A stretch of 64,000 bases of DNA from Patescibacteria group bacterium UBA6805 (lineage in GTDB: Bacteria; Patescibacteriota; Minisyncoccia; Minisyncoccales; Minisyncoccaceae): assembly GCA_002452735.1 (NCBI GenBank), contig DKFD01000009.1, positions 8,014 through 72,013 on the forward strand. Direction: 5' to 3'. The notes beneath the pieces are model-generated. The model worked only from the letters and a program-made list of their open reading frames with translations. It searched no databases and was not told the DNA's origin. Shown in pieces: positions 15,433 through 23,931 of this stretch; position 1 is the first letter of the stretch, and the number at the start of each line of letters is the position of its first letter. Made by a program: the position numbers and the translations under genes.

Positions 15433-17640
15433 ATGAATATTTTTGCCATTTCAGCTTTAATTAACGCGATTACCAGCTTGACGCTCGGACTGTTCGTATT
15501 TTTTAAAATTAAAAGAAAATCGGTCAACAATGCTTTTATTTTATTGAGTTTTGCCGTATTTGTTTGGTCTGTATTTTATTTCCTGTGGCAGAATTCAACT
15601 GATCGTGATTCGGCATTATTGTATACCAGATTGCTTTCCCTTGGTTCTACCTTGATACCCATTTTTTATTTACACTGGGTTTCGTCTTTCTTGGAAATAA
15701 AAGACAAGGCGAATAAAATTATTCTCTTTTGGGGATATGTTATAACTTTTATTTTTTTGTCATTGGCTTTTTCTCCTTTTTACATCAAAGGCGTCGAGGA
15801 AATACTGGTTTTTAATTTCTGGCCTAAAGCAGGACCCCTTTATACGATTTATATTCTGTTTTCTTATATTGGATTGGTCGGCTATGGTCTGGCCAGGCTT
15901 TTTAAAAGCTATTTCAATAGCGTCGGCCTAAAGCGCTACCAAATTCAATATGTGATATTCGGAACAGTAATAGGTTTTTTGGGGGGAGCAACCAATTTTT
16001 TTCTTTGGTATAATATTAAGGTATTGCCTTTCGGAAACATTGTTATTTCCTTATATGTTTTTATTTTATTTTACGCAATGATCAAATATCGTTTAATGGA
16101 TATTCGGGTTGTTGCTAGAAAAATATTTATTTATTTCGTCATATCGGCCTTTACCTACGGATTTTTCTATTTTCTAATTTGGTTGTATGGTCGTTTTTTC
16201 GGAGGGCTTTTTACGACAGCTTCGTATTCTATAGGCGTTTTCGTTGCCCCTTTTTTCGTCGCTGCTTTTTATGCTCTGGACAGATACATCAAAAACTTTT
16301 CCAATAAATATTTGTTTGTTTCTCTTTATAACTATCAAGAAACTATAAATAAGTTGATTGATGAGCTTACCACTTACATTGATTTGGATAAAATTATTAA
16401 TTTGATTGTTGGTACCATTAAGGAAACAATGCATTTGGACCGGGCGGATGTATTTTTAGCCGACACGGACAAGGGTTCTGCAGAATATCAAGTATTTAAA
16501 ATCAAGGGGCGCAAGGAAAACGGCAATTCTTCTTTCCCTCCAAACGGCATTTTAGTTAAGTGTCTTTTAAAAAACCAAAAAATCTTGGTTAGGGACGAAT
16601 TAATGGTGCTTGCCAACAACTCAGTTGACGAAAAAGAAAAGAATAATCTTTCCAGGCTCGGCAAGTATATGGAAAAGATGAAAATTGCGCTGTATTCGCC
16701 CCTCGTTATTAATAAAAAAATGATAGGGGTTATTATCCTGGGTTCAAAAATATCAGGCGACCCCTACACAAGAGAAGATCTGGACCTTTTAACCGTTTTG
16801 TCAAAACAGGCCAGTATTGCCATAGAAAACGCTTATCAATATAAACAGATTCAAGAGTTTGGAAAAACGCTTCAGGCCAGGGTTGACGAACAAACAATTG
16901 ACATCAAAAGCAAGAACGAAGAACTGAAGAGATTGCTTGAAGCAAGAACCGAATTTTTAAGCATCGCTTCTCATCAATTAAGAACCCCTTTAACCGCTAT
17001 CAGGGGGCACGCATCAATGCTGAAAAGAGGGGATTACGGAGAATTGGGCGAAGCAGCCCAAAAAAGCGTTGATTATGTCTACGATTCCAGCGTTAGAATG
17101 ATAGATTTAGTCAATAATTTATTAAACGTTAACCGACTCGAAAAAAACACGATGAAACTAAACACGAAAGAGATTTCAATAGACGAGATAATAAAAGAGT
17201 GCATTGAAGATGTTCGATTTACGGCCGATGACAAAAAAATAGCAATTAAATATTTAAACGAGAAGGACGCGCCTTTGATTAATGGTGATTACGAGAAAAT
17301 AAAAAATGCCTTGGGCAATATTATTAATAACGCTGTTTTGTATACCATAAGCGGCGAGGTTGAAATAAAAACGTCGGTAATTTCCGAAAACCAATTGAAA
17401 ATAGAAATAAAAGACACCGGGATCGGCCTAGAGAAAGAGGACCTCAAGAAAATATTTAACAGTTTTTCTCGGGGAAAAGGCGGAGCCGAGCTTTATACTC
17501 AAGGAATAGGATTGGGCCTGTATGTTGCCAAAAGTTTTATTGAAATGCATGGAGGAACGATTGATGTTGCCTCCGAAGGAAAAAACAAAGGAAGTCTCTT
17601 CACTATTATTTTACCCCTCAAACCGACAAGAAACATTTAG
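15433..17640 (+). CDS. Membrane sensor histidine kinase with GAF domain
   Basis: A 735-residue hybrid of an N-terminal 7TM-type sensor region (about residues 1-290), a GAF domain (about 300-460), a short coiled coil, a HisKA domain and a HATPase domain. The phospho-accepting His is His514 in SIASHQLRTPLTA. The N box is NALGNIINNAVLYT, G1 is DTGIGL and G2 is GIGLGLYVAKSF. The ATG at 15433 is chosen because the alternative upstream start would overlap the methyltransferase gene. It is followed 26 bases later by a response regulator. The signal is unknown. Confidence 0.88.
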   Translation: MNIFAISALINAITSLTLGLFVFFKIKRKSVNNAFILLSFAVFVWSVFYFLWQNSTDRDSALLYTRLLSLGSTLIPIFYLHWVSSFLEIKDKANKIILFWGYVITFIFLSLAFSPFYIKGVEEILVFNFWPKAGPLYTIYILFSYIGLVGYGLARLFKSYFNSVGLKRYQIQYVIFGTVIGFLGGATNFFLWYNIKVLPFGNIVISLYVFILFYAMIKYRLMDIRVVARKIFIYFVISAFTYGFFYFLIWLYGRFFGGLFTTASYSIGVFVAPFFVAAFYALDRYIKNFSNKYLFVSLYNYQETINKLIDELTTYIDLDKIINLIVGTIKETMHLDRADVFLADTDKGSAEYQVFKIKGRKENGNSSFPPNGILVKCLLKNQKILVRDELMVLANNSVDEKEKNNLSRLGKYMEKMKIALYSPLVINKKMIGVIILGSKISGDPYTREDLDLLTVLSKQASIAIENAYQYKQIQEFGKTLQARVDEQTIDIKSKNEELKRLLEARTEFLSIASHQLRTPLTAIRGHASMLKRGDYGELGEAAQKSVDYVYDSSVRMIDLVNNLLNVNRLEKNTMKLNTKEISIDEIIKECIEDVRFTADDKKIAIKYLNEKDAPLINGDYEKIKNALGNIINNAVLYTISGEVEIKTSVISENQLKIEIKDTGIGLEKEDLKKIFNSFSRGKGGAELYTQGIGLGLYVAKSFIEMHGGTIDVASEGKNKGSLFTIILPLKPTRNI

Positions 17641-17666
17641 AATTAATAATAATTTTTTTAAAAACC

Positions 17667-18032
17667 ATGAAAAAAATACTTATCATCGAAGACGAAAAAA
17701 TATTGTCGGAAATGTATAAATTCAAGTTCTCCAAAGAGGGCTATCAGGTTTTCAGCGTGATGGACGTGGAGGAGGGCTTGTCCTTGGCAAAATCGGAAAA
17801 ACCTGATTTAATAATATTAGACATCCTTTTGCCCAAAGAAAGCGGCATTGGCTTTCTGGAAAAAAGGAAGAATGTAAAGGAAATATCAGACATCCCGGTA
17901 ATCGTCCTCTCTAACTTTGATGACAGCGAAACCAAGGAAAAGGCCTTTGCCCTGGGTGCCGACGATTATCTCATTAAATCCAACTACGATCCCCAGGACA
18001 TTTTAAATAAAATTAATTCATATCTAAAATAA
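17667..18032 (+). CDS. Single-domain response regulator
   Basis: A 121-residue CheY-like receiver: acidic pair in IIEDEK (8-9), phospho-acceptor Asp52 in DLIILDILLP, Ser in VIVLSNFD and Lys in DDYLIKSN. It has no output domain, so it must act through protein-protein contact. It is the natural partner of the upstream kinase. Its stop overlaps the start of the next gene (TAATG). Confidence 0.92.
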   Translation: MKKILIIEDEKILSEMYKFKFSKEGYQVFSVMDVEEGLSLAKSEKPDLIILDILLPKESGIGFLEKRKNVKEISDIPVIVLSNFDDSETKEKAFALGADDYLIKSNYDPQDILNKINSYLK

Positions 18033-19210
18033 TGCTTGATACACCCCTTTCAATTTATCTTTTATTGCCGAGCAGCGTTTTCATCCTGATAATTTCCTTT
18101 TTCCTTTTCGCCGGAAAAAAGAACAAGATAAACCTAATTTTTTTCCTCATCGGCATTCTTCAGTTTTTCTGGACCTTCGGCACATATATTTTCTGGAAAT
18201 ACTCTTCTTTCGGATATACCACCACGCCCTTTTACGGCAAGCTATTCTCTCTGGCCGTTTTCCTGATACCGGTTTTTCTTTATCATTTCTCCATAGAGTT
18301 CTGCAAAGTCCAGACCCAGAGGGTCCACCTTTTCGTCGCCTATATCGTTTCTTTCCTTTTCGTGGCCATTGTCGACGCCCAGGAGATAATCAACGGACTC
18401 TTCTTCTACAAGTTGGGGGATTTCGACCAGTCCAGCATAATTTTTTATCTATACTCTTCTTTCATTTTTCTGCTTTTACTCATAACCCTGTATAATTTTT
18501 TAAGAGCCCTGCTTTCCAAAGAAGCGGATACGGAAAGGAAGAAAGACAAGGCCATTCTTTTCCTTCTGGCCTTCGCCATTTTCGGTCTGGTGTTCATCGA
18601 ATTTCTGCCTGTCCAGGGAATAAACATCTACCCCTTGTTTTACTTGACAATTCCCGTCTACGCCCTGATTATCGCCTACATTTTAATCGAGAGGAATCCT
18701 TTGGCTTTGATTGTAACCACCGATATTCTGGTGGTGGTAATCATAACCTTTCTTGCTTTCTTCGTCGTTTTCCCGGACGTCCAAATAGGCATTTTCGAGC
18801 GTTCCTTGATATTCATTCTCATCTCGGTTGCTTGTTTTCTGCTTTTGAAGTATACTTACCAATTGAAAAATCAGAGCAAAAGGTTTGAGGAGGAGCTGGA
18901 GGAAAGAACCAGCGAATTGAGGGGGCAGGCCCTGGAGCTGGGCATGGCCAAGGAGGAGTTGGAGAAAAGCAACCGGATTCTGGAAGCTAAAATCCAAGAA
19001 AGAACCAGGGAATTGCAGGAAGCCAACCAGGGGCTGGAAGAGCAGATTGCGGAGAGAACCGGGGAATTGAAGAAAAAAGCGGACGAATTGGAAGAAAAGA
19101 TAAAGGAGCTGCAGGAATTCAGCAATATCTTCGTCGACCGCGAGAACAAGATGGTTGAGCTGAAAGACAGGATAGGCGAACTGGAAGAGAAATTAAAAAA
19201 GAATAAATAA
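18032..19210 (+). CDS. 7TM-type membrane protein with long coiled coil, kinase domain absent
   Basis: A 392-residue protein. Residues 1-280 contain about eight hydrophobic segments, and the layout (YFWxx, FYGKLFSL and LIPVF-like segments) resembles the sensor half of the kinase encoded at 15433. Residues about 285-392 form a heptad-rich coiled coil with repeated ER-T-ELxxxxxELE units. No HisKA or ATPase domain follows, and the gene stops cleanly, one base before aspS starts. It may be a decoy or scaffold partner of the kinase, or a relic of a second kinase. Confidence 0.75.
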   Translation: MLDTPLSIYLLLPSSVFILIISFFLFAGKKNKINLIFFLIGILQFFWTFGTYIFWKYSSFGYTTTPFYGKLFSLAVFLIPVFLYHFSIEFCKVQTQRVHLFVAYIVSFLFVAIVDAQEIINGLFFYKLGDFDQSSIIFYLYSSFIFLLLLITLYNFLRALLSKEADTERKKDKAILFLLAFAIFGLVFIEFLPVQGINIYPLFYLTIPVYALIIAYILIERNPLALIVTTDILVVVIITFLAFFVVFPDVQIGIFERSLIFILISVACFLLLKYTYQLKNQSKRFEEELEERTSELRGQALELGMAKEELEKSNRILEAKIQERTRELQEANQGLEEQIAERTGELKKKADELEEKIKELQEFSNIFVDRENKMVELKDRIGELEEKLKKNK

Positions 19211-20614
19211 ATGGAGAGAATATTAATCAAAGAAGTCGGCAAGCGTTCCGGGGAAAAAGTGAAATTGGCGGGCTGGGTTCAGTCAATCAGGTCTCACGGC
19301 AAGATACTTTTTTTTGATTTAAGGGACGCGTCGGGAATCGCCCAGATTGTTTTTACTCCCAAGGACAATGAAGAGCTTTACGAGAGGGCCAAGGAAGTGA
19401 GGCCGGAATGGGTGATAGAGATAGAGGGAGAAATCAAAGATAGGCCGGAAGGAATGCAGAATAAAGAAATAGAAACCGGAAATGTGGAAATCAAGGCCGT
19501 ATTTTTGAATGTTTTTTCCAAAGCCAAAACCCTTCCTTTTCCGATTGATACCGAGGGATATGAGATTAACGAGAAGCACAGGCTGGAATACAAGTATATT
19601 GACGCCAGAAGGCCGAGGATAAGAAGAAACCTGGAAATCAGGCACAAGGTGATAAAATTCATGAGAGATTTTCTGGTCAGCGAGGGGTTTATCGAAATTG
19701 AAACTCCGGTCCTGACCAAATCTACTCCGGAAGGAGCGAGAGACTTTGTCGTTCCATCAAGAAATTATCCGGGCAAGTTCTATGCCCTGCCCCAGAGCCC
19801 CCAACAATACAAGCAGCTTTTAATAGTGGCCGGCATTGAAAAGTATTTCCAAGTCGCCAGGTGCTTCAGGGACGAGGACCCGAGAGGGGACAGGCAGCCC
19901 GAGTTTACCCAGTTGGATATAGAGGTTGCTTTTTGGAGCCAGAAAGATATCTTAGACCTCGTTGAAAGATTGTACACGAATTTGGTTAAAGAATTATTTC
20001 CCGATAAGAAAATAATGAAAATTCCTTTTCCGGTTTTAACCTACAAGGAGGTCGTGGAAAAATATGGGACAGACAGACCGGACATCAGAAAAGATAAAAA
20101 CAATGCCAACGAACTGGCTTTCTGCTTTGTCGTTGATTTCCCCATGTTTGAATACAAAGAAGGGGACAAGAGATGGGGGGCTATGCACAATCCTTTTACC
20201 CGGCCCAAGACCGAAGACATCGAGGTAATCAAGAACGACAAAGAAAACATTCTGGCCTACCAGTACGACTTGGTTTTGAACGGACATGAAATAGCCGGCG
20301 GGGCCTTGAGGTCGTACAAGCCCGAGATACTGGAAGCTGTTTTCGAATCTTTGGGCTACGCAAAAGAAGAAATTAAAAAGCAATTCGGGCACTTGCTTCA
20401 GGCGTTTGAATACGGCGTCCCTCCCCACGGCGGAATCGCTCCGGGCATAGACAGGTTCTTGGCCGTTGTTTTGAACGAGCCGAGCATCAGAGAGGTTGTC
20501 GCTTTCCCCAAGACCGGGGACAACAAGGATTTGATGATGGACTCTCCCGCGGGCATCAGTAAGGAACAGCTAAAAGAATTGCATCTAAAGATTGAGAAAA
20601 ATGAAAAAAAATGA
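19211..20614 (+). CDS. aspS: Aspartyl-tRNA synthetase, reduced, probably non-discriminating
   Basis: A class II synthetase of 467 residues. It has the N-terminal OB anticodon-binding domain (VKLAGWVQSIRSHGKILFFDLRD), motif 2 with RCFRDEDPRGDRQPEFTQLD, and motif 3 with GGIAPGIDRF. It is about 120 residues shorter than typical bacterial AspRS because the GAD insertion is missing: the sequence runs from YGTDRPDIR almost directly to VVDFPMFE. His-Gly before KILF is the type associated with relaxed (non-discriminating) bacterial AspRS. With gatA, gatB and gatC in the window, it probably also makes Asp-tRNA(Asn). Confidence 0.94.
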   Translation: MERILIKEVGKRSGEKVKLAGWVQSIRSHGKILFFDLRDASGIAQIVFTPKDNEELYERAKEVRPEWVIEIEGEIKDRPEGMQNKEIETGNVEIKAVFLNVFSKAKTLPFPIDTEGYEINEKHRLEYKYIDARRPRIRRNLEIRHKVIKFMRDFLVSEGFIEIETPVLTKSTPEGARDFVVPSRNYPGKFYALPQSPQQYKQLLIVAGIEKYFQVARCFRDEDPRGDRQPEFTQLDIEVAFWSQKDILDLVERLYTNLVKELFPDKKIMKIPFPVLTYKEVVEKYGTDRPDIRKDKNNANELAFCFVVDFPMFEYKEGDKRWGAMHNPFTRPKTEDIEVIKNDKENILAYQYDLVLNGHEIAGGALRSYKPEILEAVFESLGYAKEEIKKQFGHLLQAFEYGVPPHGGIAPGIDRFLAVVLNEPSIREVVAFPKTGDNKDLMMDSPAGISKEQLKELHLKIEKNEKK

Positions 20615-21518
20615 TTGGATTTTTTTCTTTTTTCTTCCGGCCTTACTTTTTTCCGTTTTTTTCAGATTCAAAGAAAACGTTTTGGCCGGCAGCGATTTCT
20701 CCTTCGTTACCCTTACGGAAAATTCCCTTTTCCGTCCCCTGCATAAAAGCGGAATCAACCGCTTGGAACTCGACTCTCTCAGTTATTTGTCTGTTTTTAT
20801 TGATAAAAATAATAAAAAGGTTTTTCTTGAGAAAAATTCCCAAGAAAAGGTTTTTATCGCTTCTTTGACCAAGCTCATGACCGCGGTCATAGTCCTGGAG
20901 AATTACGGCTTGGAAGACAAGGTGGTTATTTCCGAAAAAGCCATCGCCACTTTCGGCCTGGCCGGCGAGTTTAAAAAAGGAGAGGCTTTTCCGGTTAAAG
21001 ACCTTCTTTACATATTGCTCGTTGAATCAAGCAACGACGCCGCCGAGGCTTTTGCCGAGAAAATGGGCCGGAGCGAATTCGTTTCGTCAATGAACCAAAA
21101 AGCGAAAGAGTTGGGAATGGAGAGCACGGTTTTTTTCAACCCCTCGGGGCTTGATTCCGAAACCGACAAAGGCAACCAGTCGAGCGCCGGCGACCTGGAA
21201 AAATTGACTTTATGTGTCGTTAAAAATTATCCCTTGATTGCCCAGATGCTTTCCGTTTATGAAATGGATATGTATTACGAGGGAAGGTTGCATCACTATA
21301 TGCGGAATACCAATGTTTTATTGAAAGAAGATTCCCGATACTCTTGGGGCAAGACCGGCTATACGATTAAGGCCAAAGAGTGCATTATTCTGGTTATGCG
21401 TCCGCCCTTTTCAAAAGACGAAAATAGTTATATCATTAACATAATCATGGGGTCCGAAGACCGATTCAAGAATGCAAGGCTTATGGAACAGTGGATTAAA
21501 GAATCGTTTTACTGGTAA
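20601..21518 (+). CDS. D-alanyl-D-alanine carboxypeptidase (peptidase S11)
   Basis: A 305-residue serine DD-peptidase with an N-terminal signal or anchor helix (DWIFFFFLPALLFSVFF). Active-site motifs are SLTK (Ser88, Lys91), SSN at about 143-145 and KTG at 250-252. It trims the terminal D-Ala of peptidoglycan side chains outside the membrane. It lacks the long C-terminal anchor region of PBP5. The ATG at 20601 is preferred to the TTG three codons earlier; both overlap the end of aspS. It heads the cell-wall gene block. Confidence 0.92.
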   Translation: MKKNDWIFFFFLPALLFSVFFRFKENVLAGSDFSFVTLTENSLFRPLHKSGINRLELDSLSYLSVFIDKNNKKVFLEKNSQEKVFIASLTKLMTAVIVLENYGLEDKVVISEKAIATFGLAGEFKKGEAFPVKDLLYILLVESSNDAAEAFAEKMGRSEFVSSMNQKAKELGMESTVFFNPSGLDSETDKGNQSSAGDLEKLTLCVVKNYPLIAQMLSVYEMDMYYEGRLHHYMRNTNVLLKEDSRYSWGKTGYTIKAKECIILVMRPPFSKDENSYIINIIMGSEDRFKNARLMEQWIKESFYW

Positions 21519-21520
21519 AT

Positions 21521-22600
21521 ATGTCAATTTTTACTTTCAGCGCCATTAAAATATTGTCTCTGGCTTTTTTCTCTTCAGTCGTTTCAATCGTCATCGCCAA
21601 GTTTTTGATAGAGTTTTTGTATAAAATAAAGTTCTGGAAAAAGGCGGCGCGGGAAAAGGCGATTGACGGAAGGGAAGCGGATGTTTTGCTCGGACTGAAC
21701 AAAGAAAGGGAAACCAGCGTTCCCCGCGGAGGAGGAATCATTATTTGGGTCAGCATGATTATCATTTTGTCCCTGATTTTGATTCTTAACGCTTTTTTTG
21801 ACGTCTGGTGGTTGGAAAAATTCAATTTTTTATCCAGGGAAGAAACATGGATTCCTCTTTTCGCTTTGATTTCCGCTTCAATAATCGGACTGGTTGACGA
21901 TATTTTCGTTGTTCACGGCAAGGGAAAATATATCGGCGGAGGACTGAAATTCGGAACCAGATTCATTTTGGTGAGCCTGATCGGGCTTATTGGTGGAGCA
22001 TGGTTCTATTTCAAGCTCGGCTGGAGCGCTGTCCACGTGCCCCTGCTTTTCAATTTTCCTTACGGAATCGACATTAATCTGGGCTTGGGTTATATCCTTC
22101 TCTTTATAATCGTCTGTCTGGCTTCCTGGGCCAGCGGAGTGGTGGACGGTCTGGACGGCCTGGCTGGCGGAGTTTTCGGCTCCATTTTCGGGGCTTTTGC
22201 CATTATTGCCTTTGCCCAGGGCAGAATTGAGCTGGCCAGCTTTTGCGCCGTTATTCTCGGCACCTTGTTCAGCTTTTTGTGGTTCAATATTCCTCCGGCC
22301 AAATTCTACATGGGAGAAACGGGGATTCTGGGATTGTCCATAACCATGGCTACAATTGCTTTCATCACCAACTCGGTCGTTGTCCTGCCCATTATCGCCG
22401 GCATACTGGTTATTGAAACCGGTTCGGTCATTATCCAGCTTTTATCCAAGAAATTCAGGGACAGGAAAATATGGCTCTCCACTCCCATTCATCATCACCT
22501 TGAGGCCTCGGGCTGGAAAAGCTATCAGATTACGATGCGTTTTTGGATAATCAGCGTTGTTTTGGCTCTTTTGGGGGCCTCCATTCAGCTTTTAACATGA
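21521..22600 (+). CDS. mraY: Phospho-N-acetylmuramoyl-pentapeptide transferase
   Basis: A 359-residue polytopic membrane enzyme that makes lipid I from UDP-MurNAc-pentapeptide and undecaprenyl phosphate. The visible signatures are VPRGGGIIIW, the metal-binding GLVDDIFV, VVDGLDGLAGG, the phosphate-site FYMGETG, and STPIHHHLEASGW, whose His triad marks MraY rather than WecA. Its TGA overlaps the ATG of the next gene (ATGA), so mraY and murL are translationally coupled. Confidence 0.95.
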   Translation: MSIFTFSAIKILSLAFFSSVVSIVIAKFLIEFLYKIKFWKKAAREKAIDGREADVLLGLNKERETSVPRGGGIIIWVSMIIILSLILILNAFFDVWWLEKFNFLSREETWIPLFALISASIIGLVDDIFVVHGKGKYIGGGLKFGTRFILVSLIGLIGGAWFYFKLGWSAVHVPLLFNFPYGIDINLGLGYILLFIIVCLASWASGVVDGLDGLAGGVFGSIFGAFAIIAFAQGRIELASFCAVILGTLFSFLWFNIPPAKFYMGETGILGLSITMATIAFITNSVVVLPIIAGILVIETGSVIIQLLSKKFRDRKIWLSTPIHHHLEASGWKSYQITMRFWIISVVLALLGASIQLLT

Positions 22601-23931
22601 CATCGAGTTTTTTAAGAAAAAAGTATCCCGTTTTTATCTACGAGAGCTATTCTTTCAGGCAATTGAAGGGCGGCCTTCAGGTTTCTTTTGTCTTCAAGAC
22701 AGGGGACATTGTTTTCAGTCCCAGGATTTTAATCAAGAATGCCAAATCAAAGAAAGGAATCGACAACCTTGTTTTCAGTCTGGGATTGATTGAAATGTTC
22801 AGCTACTGGAAGGCTCTTTGCTCGCCCACGATTCTGGTTAAATGCGGCCGCCTCGATTCTTTCCAGAAAAAATGGTGGAAAGACCTTTTAATCAAGGGGA
22901 TGGGCCAGTTCTTTTACGAGAACAAGATTAATTTCACCAACAAAAGATTTGTCGAGATTAAAACCATTGACAAGGGAGCTGTTGGCAGGGCAAAGAGCTT
23001 GGTCAAGGGAAAGCAGGTGTTGATTCCAATCGGCGGGGGAAAGGACTCGGCCGTGGTTTTGGATTTGCTCTCGCAGGAGAAAAACACGGCTTGTTTTTCT
23101 TTGAATCCTGATGAGCATGTCAGGCAAATGGTCAAGATAGGTAATTGCAAGGATTTCATCGTCGCGGAGAGGGAGATAGACAAGAAATTACTGCAGATGA
23201 ATAGAAAGGGCTTTTTGAACGGCCACACTCCTTTTGTCGCTTATTTGTCCTTTCTGACCGTCTTAGCCGCTGCTTTATTCAACAAGAAATATGTTGTTTT
23301 CGGAAACGAGGACAGCGCCAATGAAGGCAATATCAGATATTTGGGCAAAGAAATCAATCACCAGTATTCAAAGACCTATGATTTCGAGAAAAGATTCAGG
23401 GAATATTCGAAAAAATATCTGGCTCGGGACGTGGAAGTTTTCAGCGTATTGAGGCCGTTTTACGAATTGCAGATAGGAAAAATCTTTTCCTCTTTAAAAC
23501 AATATTTTCCGGTGTTCTTGAGCTGCAACGAAGCGAGTAAGACCTGCTCCGGGACGAGGAAAAAGACGGGCAAATGGTGCGGCCACTGTTCGAAGTGTTT
23601 GTTCGTTTTCATGATTCTTTATCCTTTCGTCGAAGAAAAAGACTTGATGAAGATTTTCAATTCCAACCTTTTTGAGAAAAAAGAATTGCTGGGAATTTTG
23701 AAGGAGCTGATAGGGGAGAAGAAGGTCAAGCCTTTCGAGTGCGTGGGAACGAGAAAGGAGTCGTTAGTTGCTTTGTATATGAGCTGGAAGAAAAACAGAG
23801 GCAAACAGCCGTTTCTTTTGAGATATTTTGAAAAGAACATTTTGGGCAGGCATATTGACTGGGAAAAAGAAGAAAAGAGGATAATGACGCACTGGAATAA
23901 GAATAATTTCGTTTCCAGGGAATTCATATGA
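22597..23931 (+). CDS. murL: MurL-like UDP-MurNAc-L-Ala-L-Glu epimerase
   Basis: A 444-residue protein with a PP-loop ATP pyrophosphatase motif, IPIGGGKDSAVVLDLL (GGGKDS at about 146-151), a conserved FGNEDSANEGN segment and a cysteine-rich part, CNEASKTC followed by WCGHCSKC. This matches MurL as known from Xanthomonas, which epimerises the L-Glu of UDP-MurNAc-L-Ala-L-Glu after a MurD variant has added it. Position supports this: it overlaps mraY and murD by four bases each. The ATG at 22597 is chosen for the ATGA overlap. If correct, this organism could make D-Glu peptidoglycan without glutamate racemase. Assigned from recalled family features, not a search. Confidence 0.75.
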   Translation: MTSSFLRKKYPVFIYESYSFRQLKGGLQVSFVFKTGDIVFSPRILIKNAKSKKGIDNLVFSLGLIEMFSYWKALCSPTILVKCGRLDSFQKKWWKDLLIKGMGQFFYENKINFTNKRFVEIKTIDKGAVGRAKSLVKGKQVLIPIGGGKDSAVVLDLLSQEKNTACFSLNPDEHVRQMVKIGNCKDFIVAEREIDKKLLQMNRKGFLNGHTPFVAYLSFLTVLAAALFNKKYVVFGNEDSANEGNIRYLGKEINHQYSKTYDFEKRFREYSKKYLARDVEVFSVLRPFYELQIGKIFSSLKQYFPVFLSCNEASKTCSGTRKKTGKWCGHCSKCLFVFMILYPFVEEKDLMKIFNSNLFEKKELLGILKELIGEKKVKPFECVGTRKESLVALYMSWKKNRGKQPFLLRYFEKNILGRHIDWEKEEKRIMTHWNKNNFVSREFI

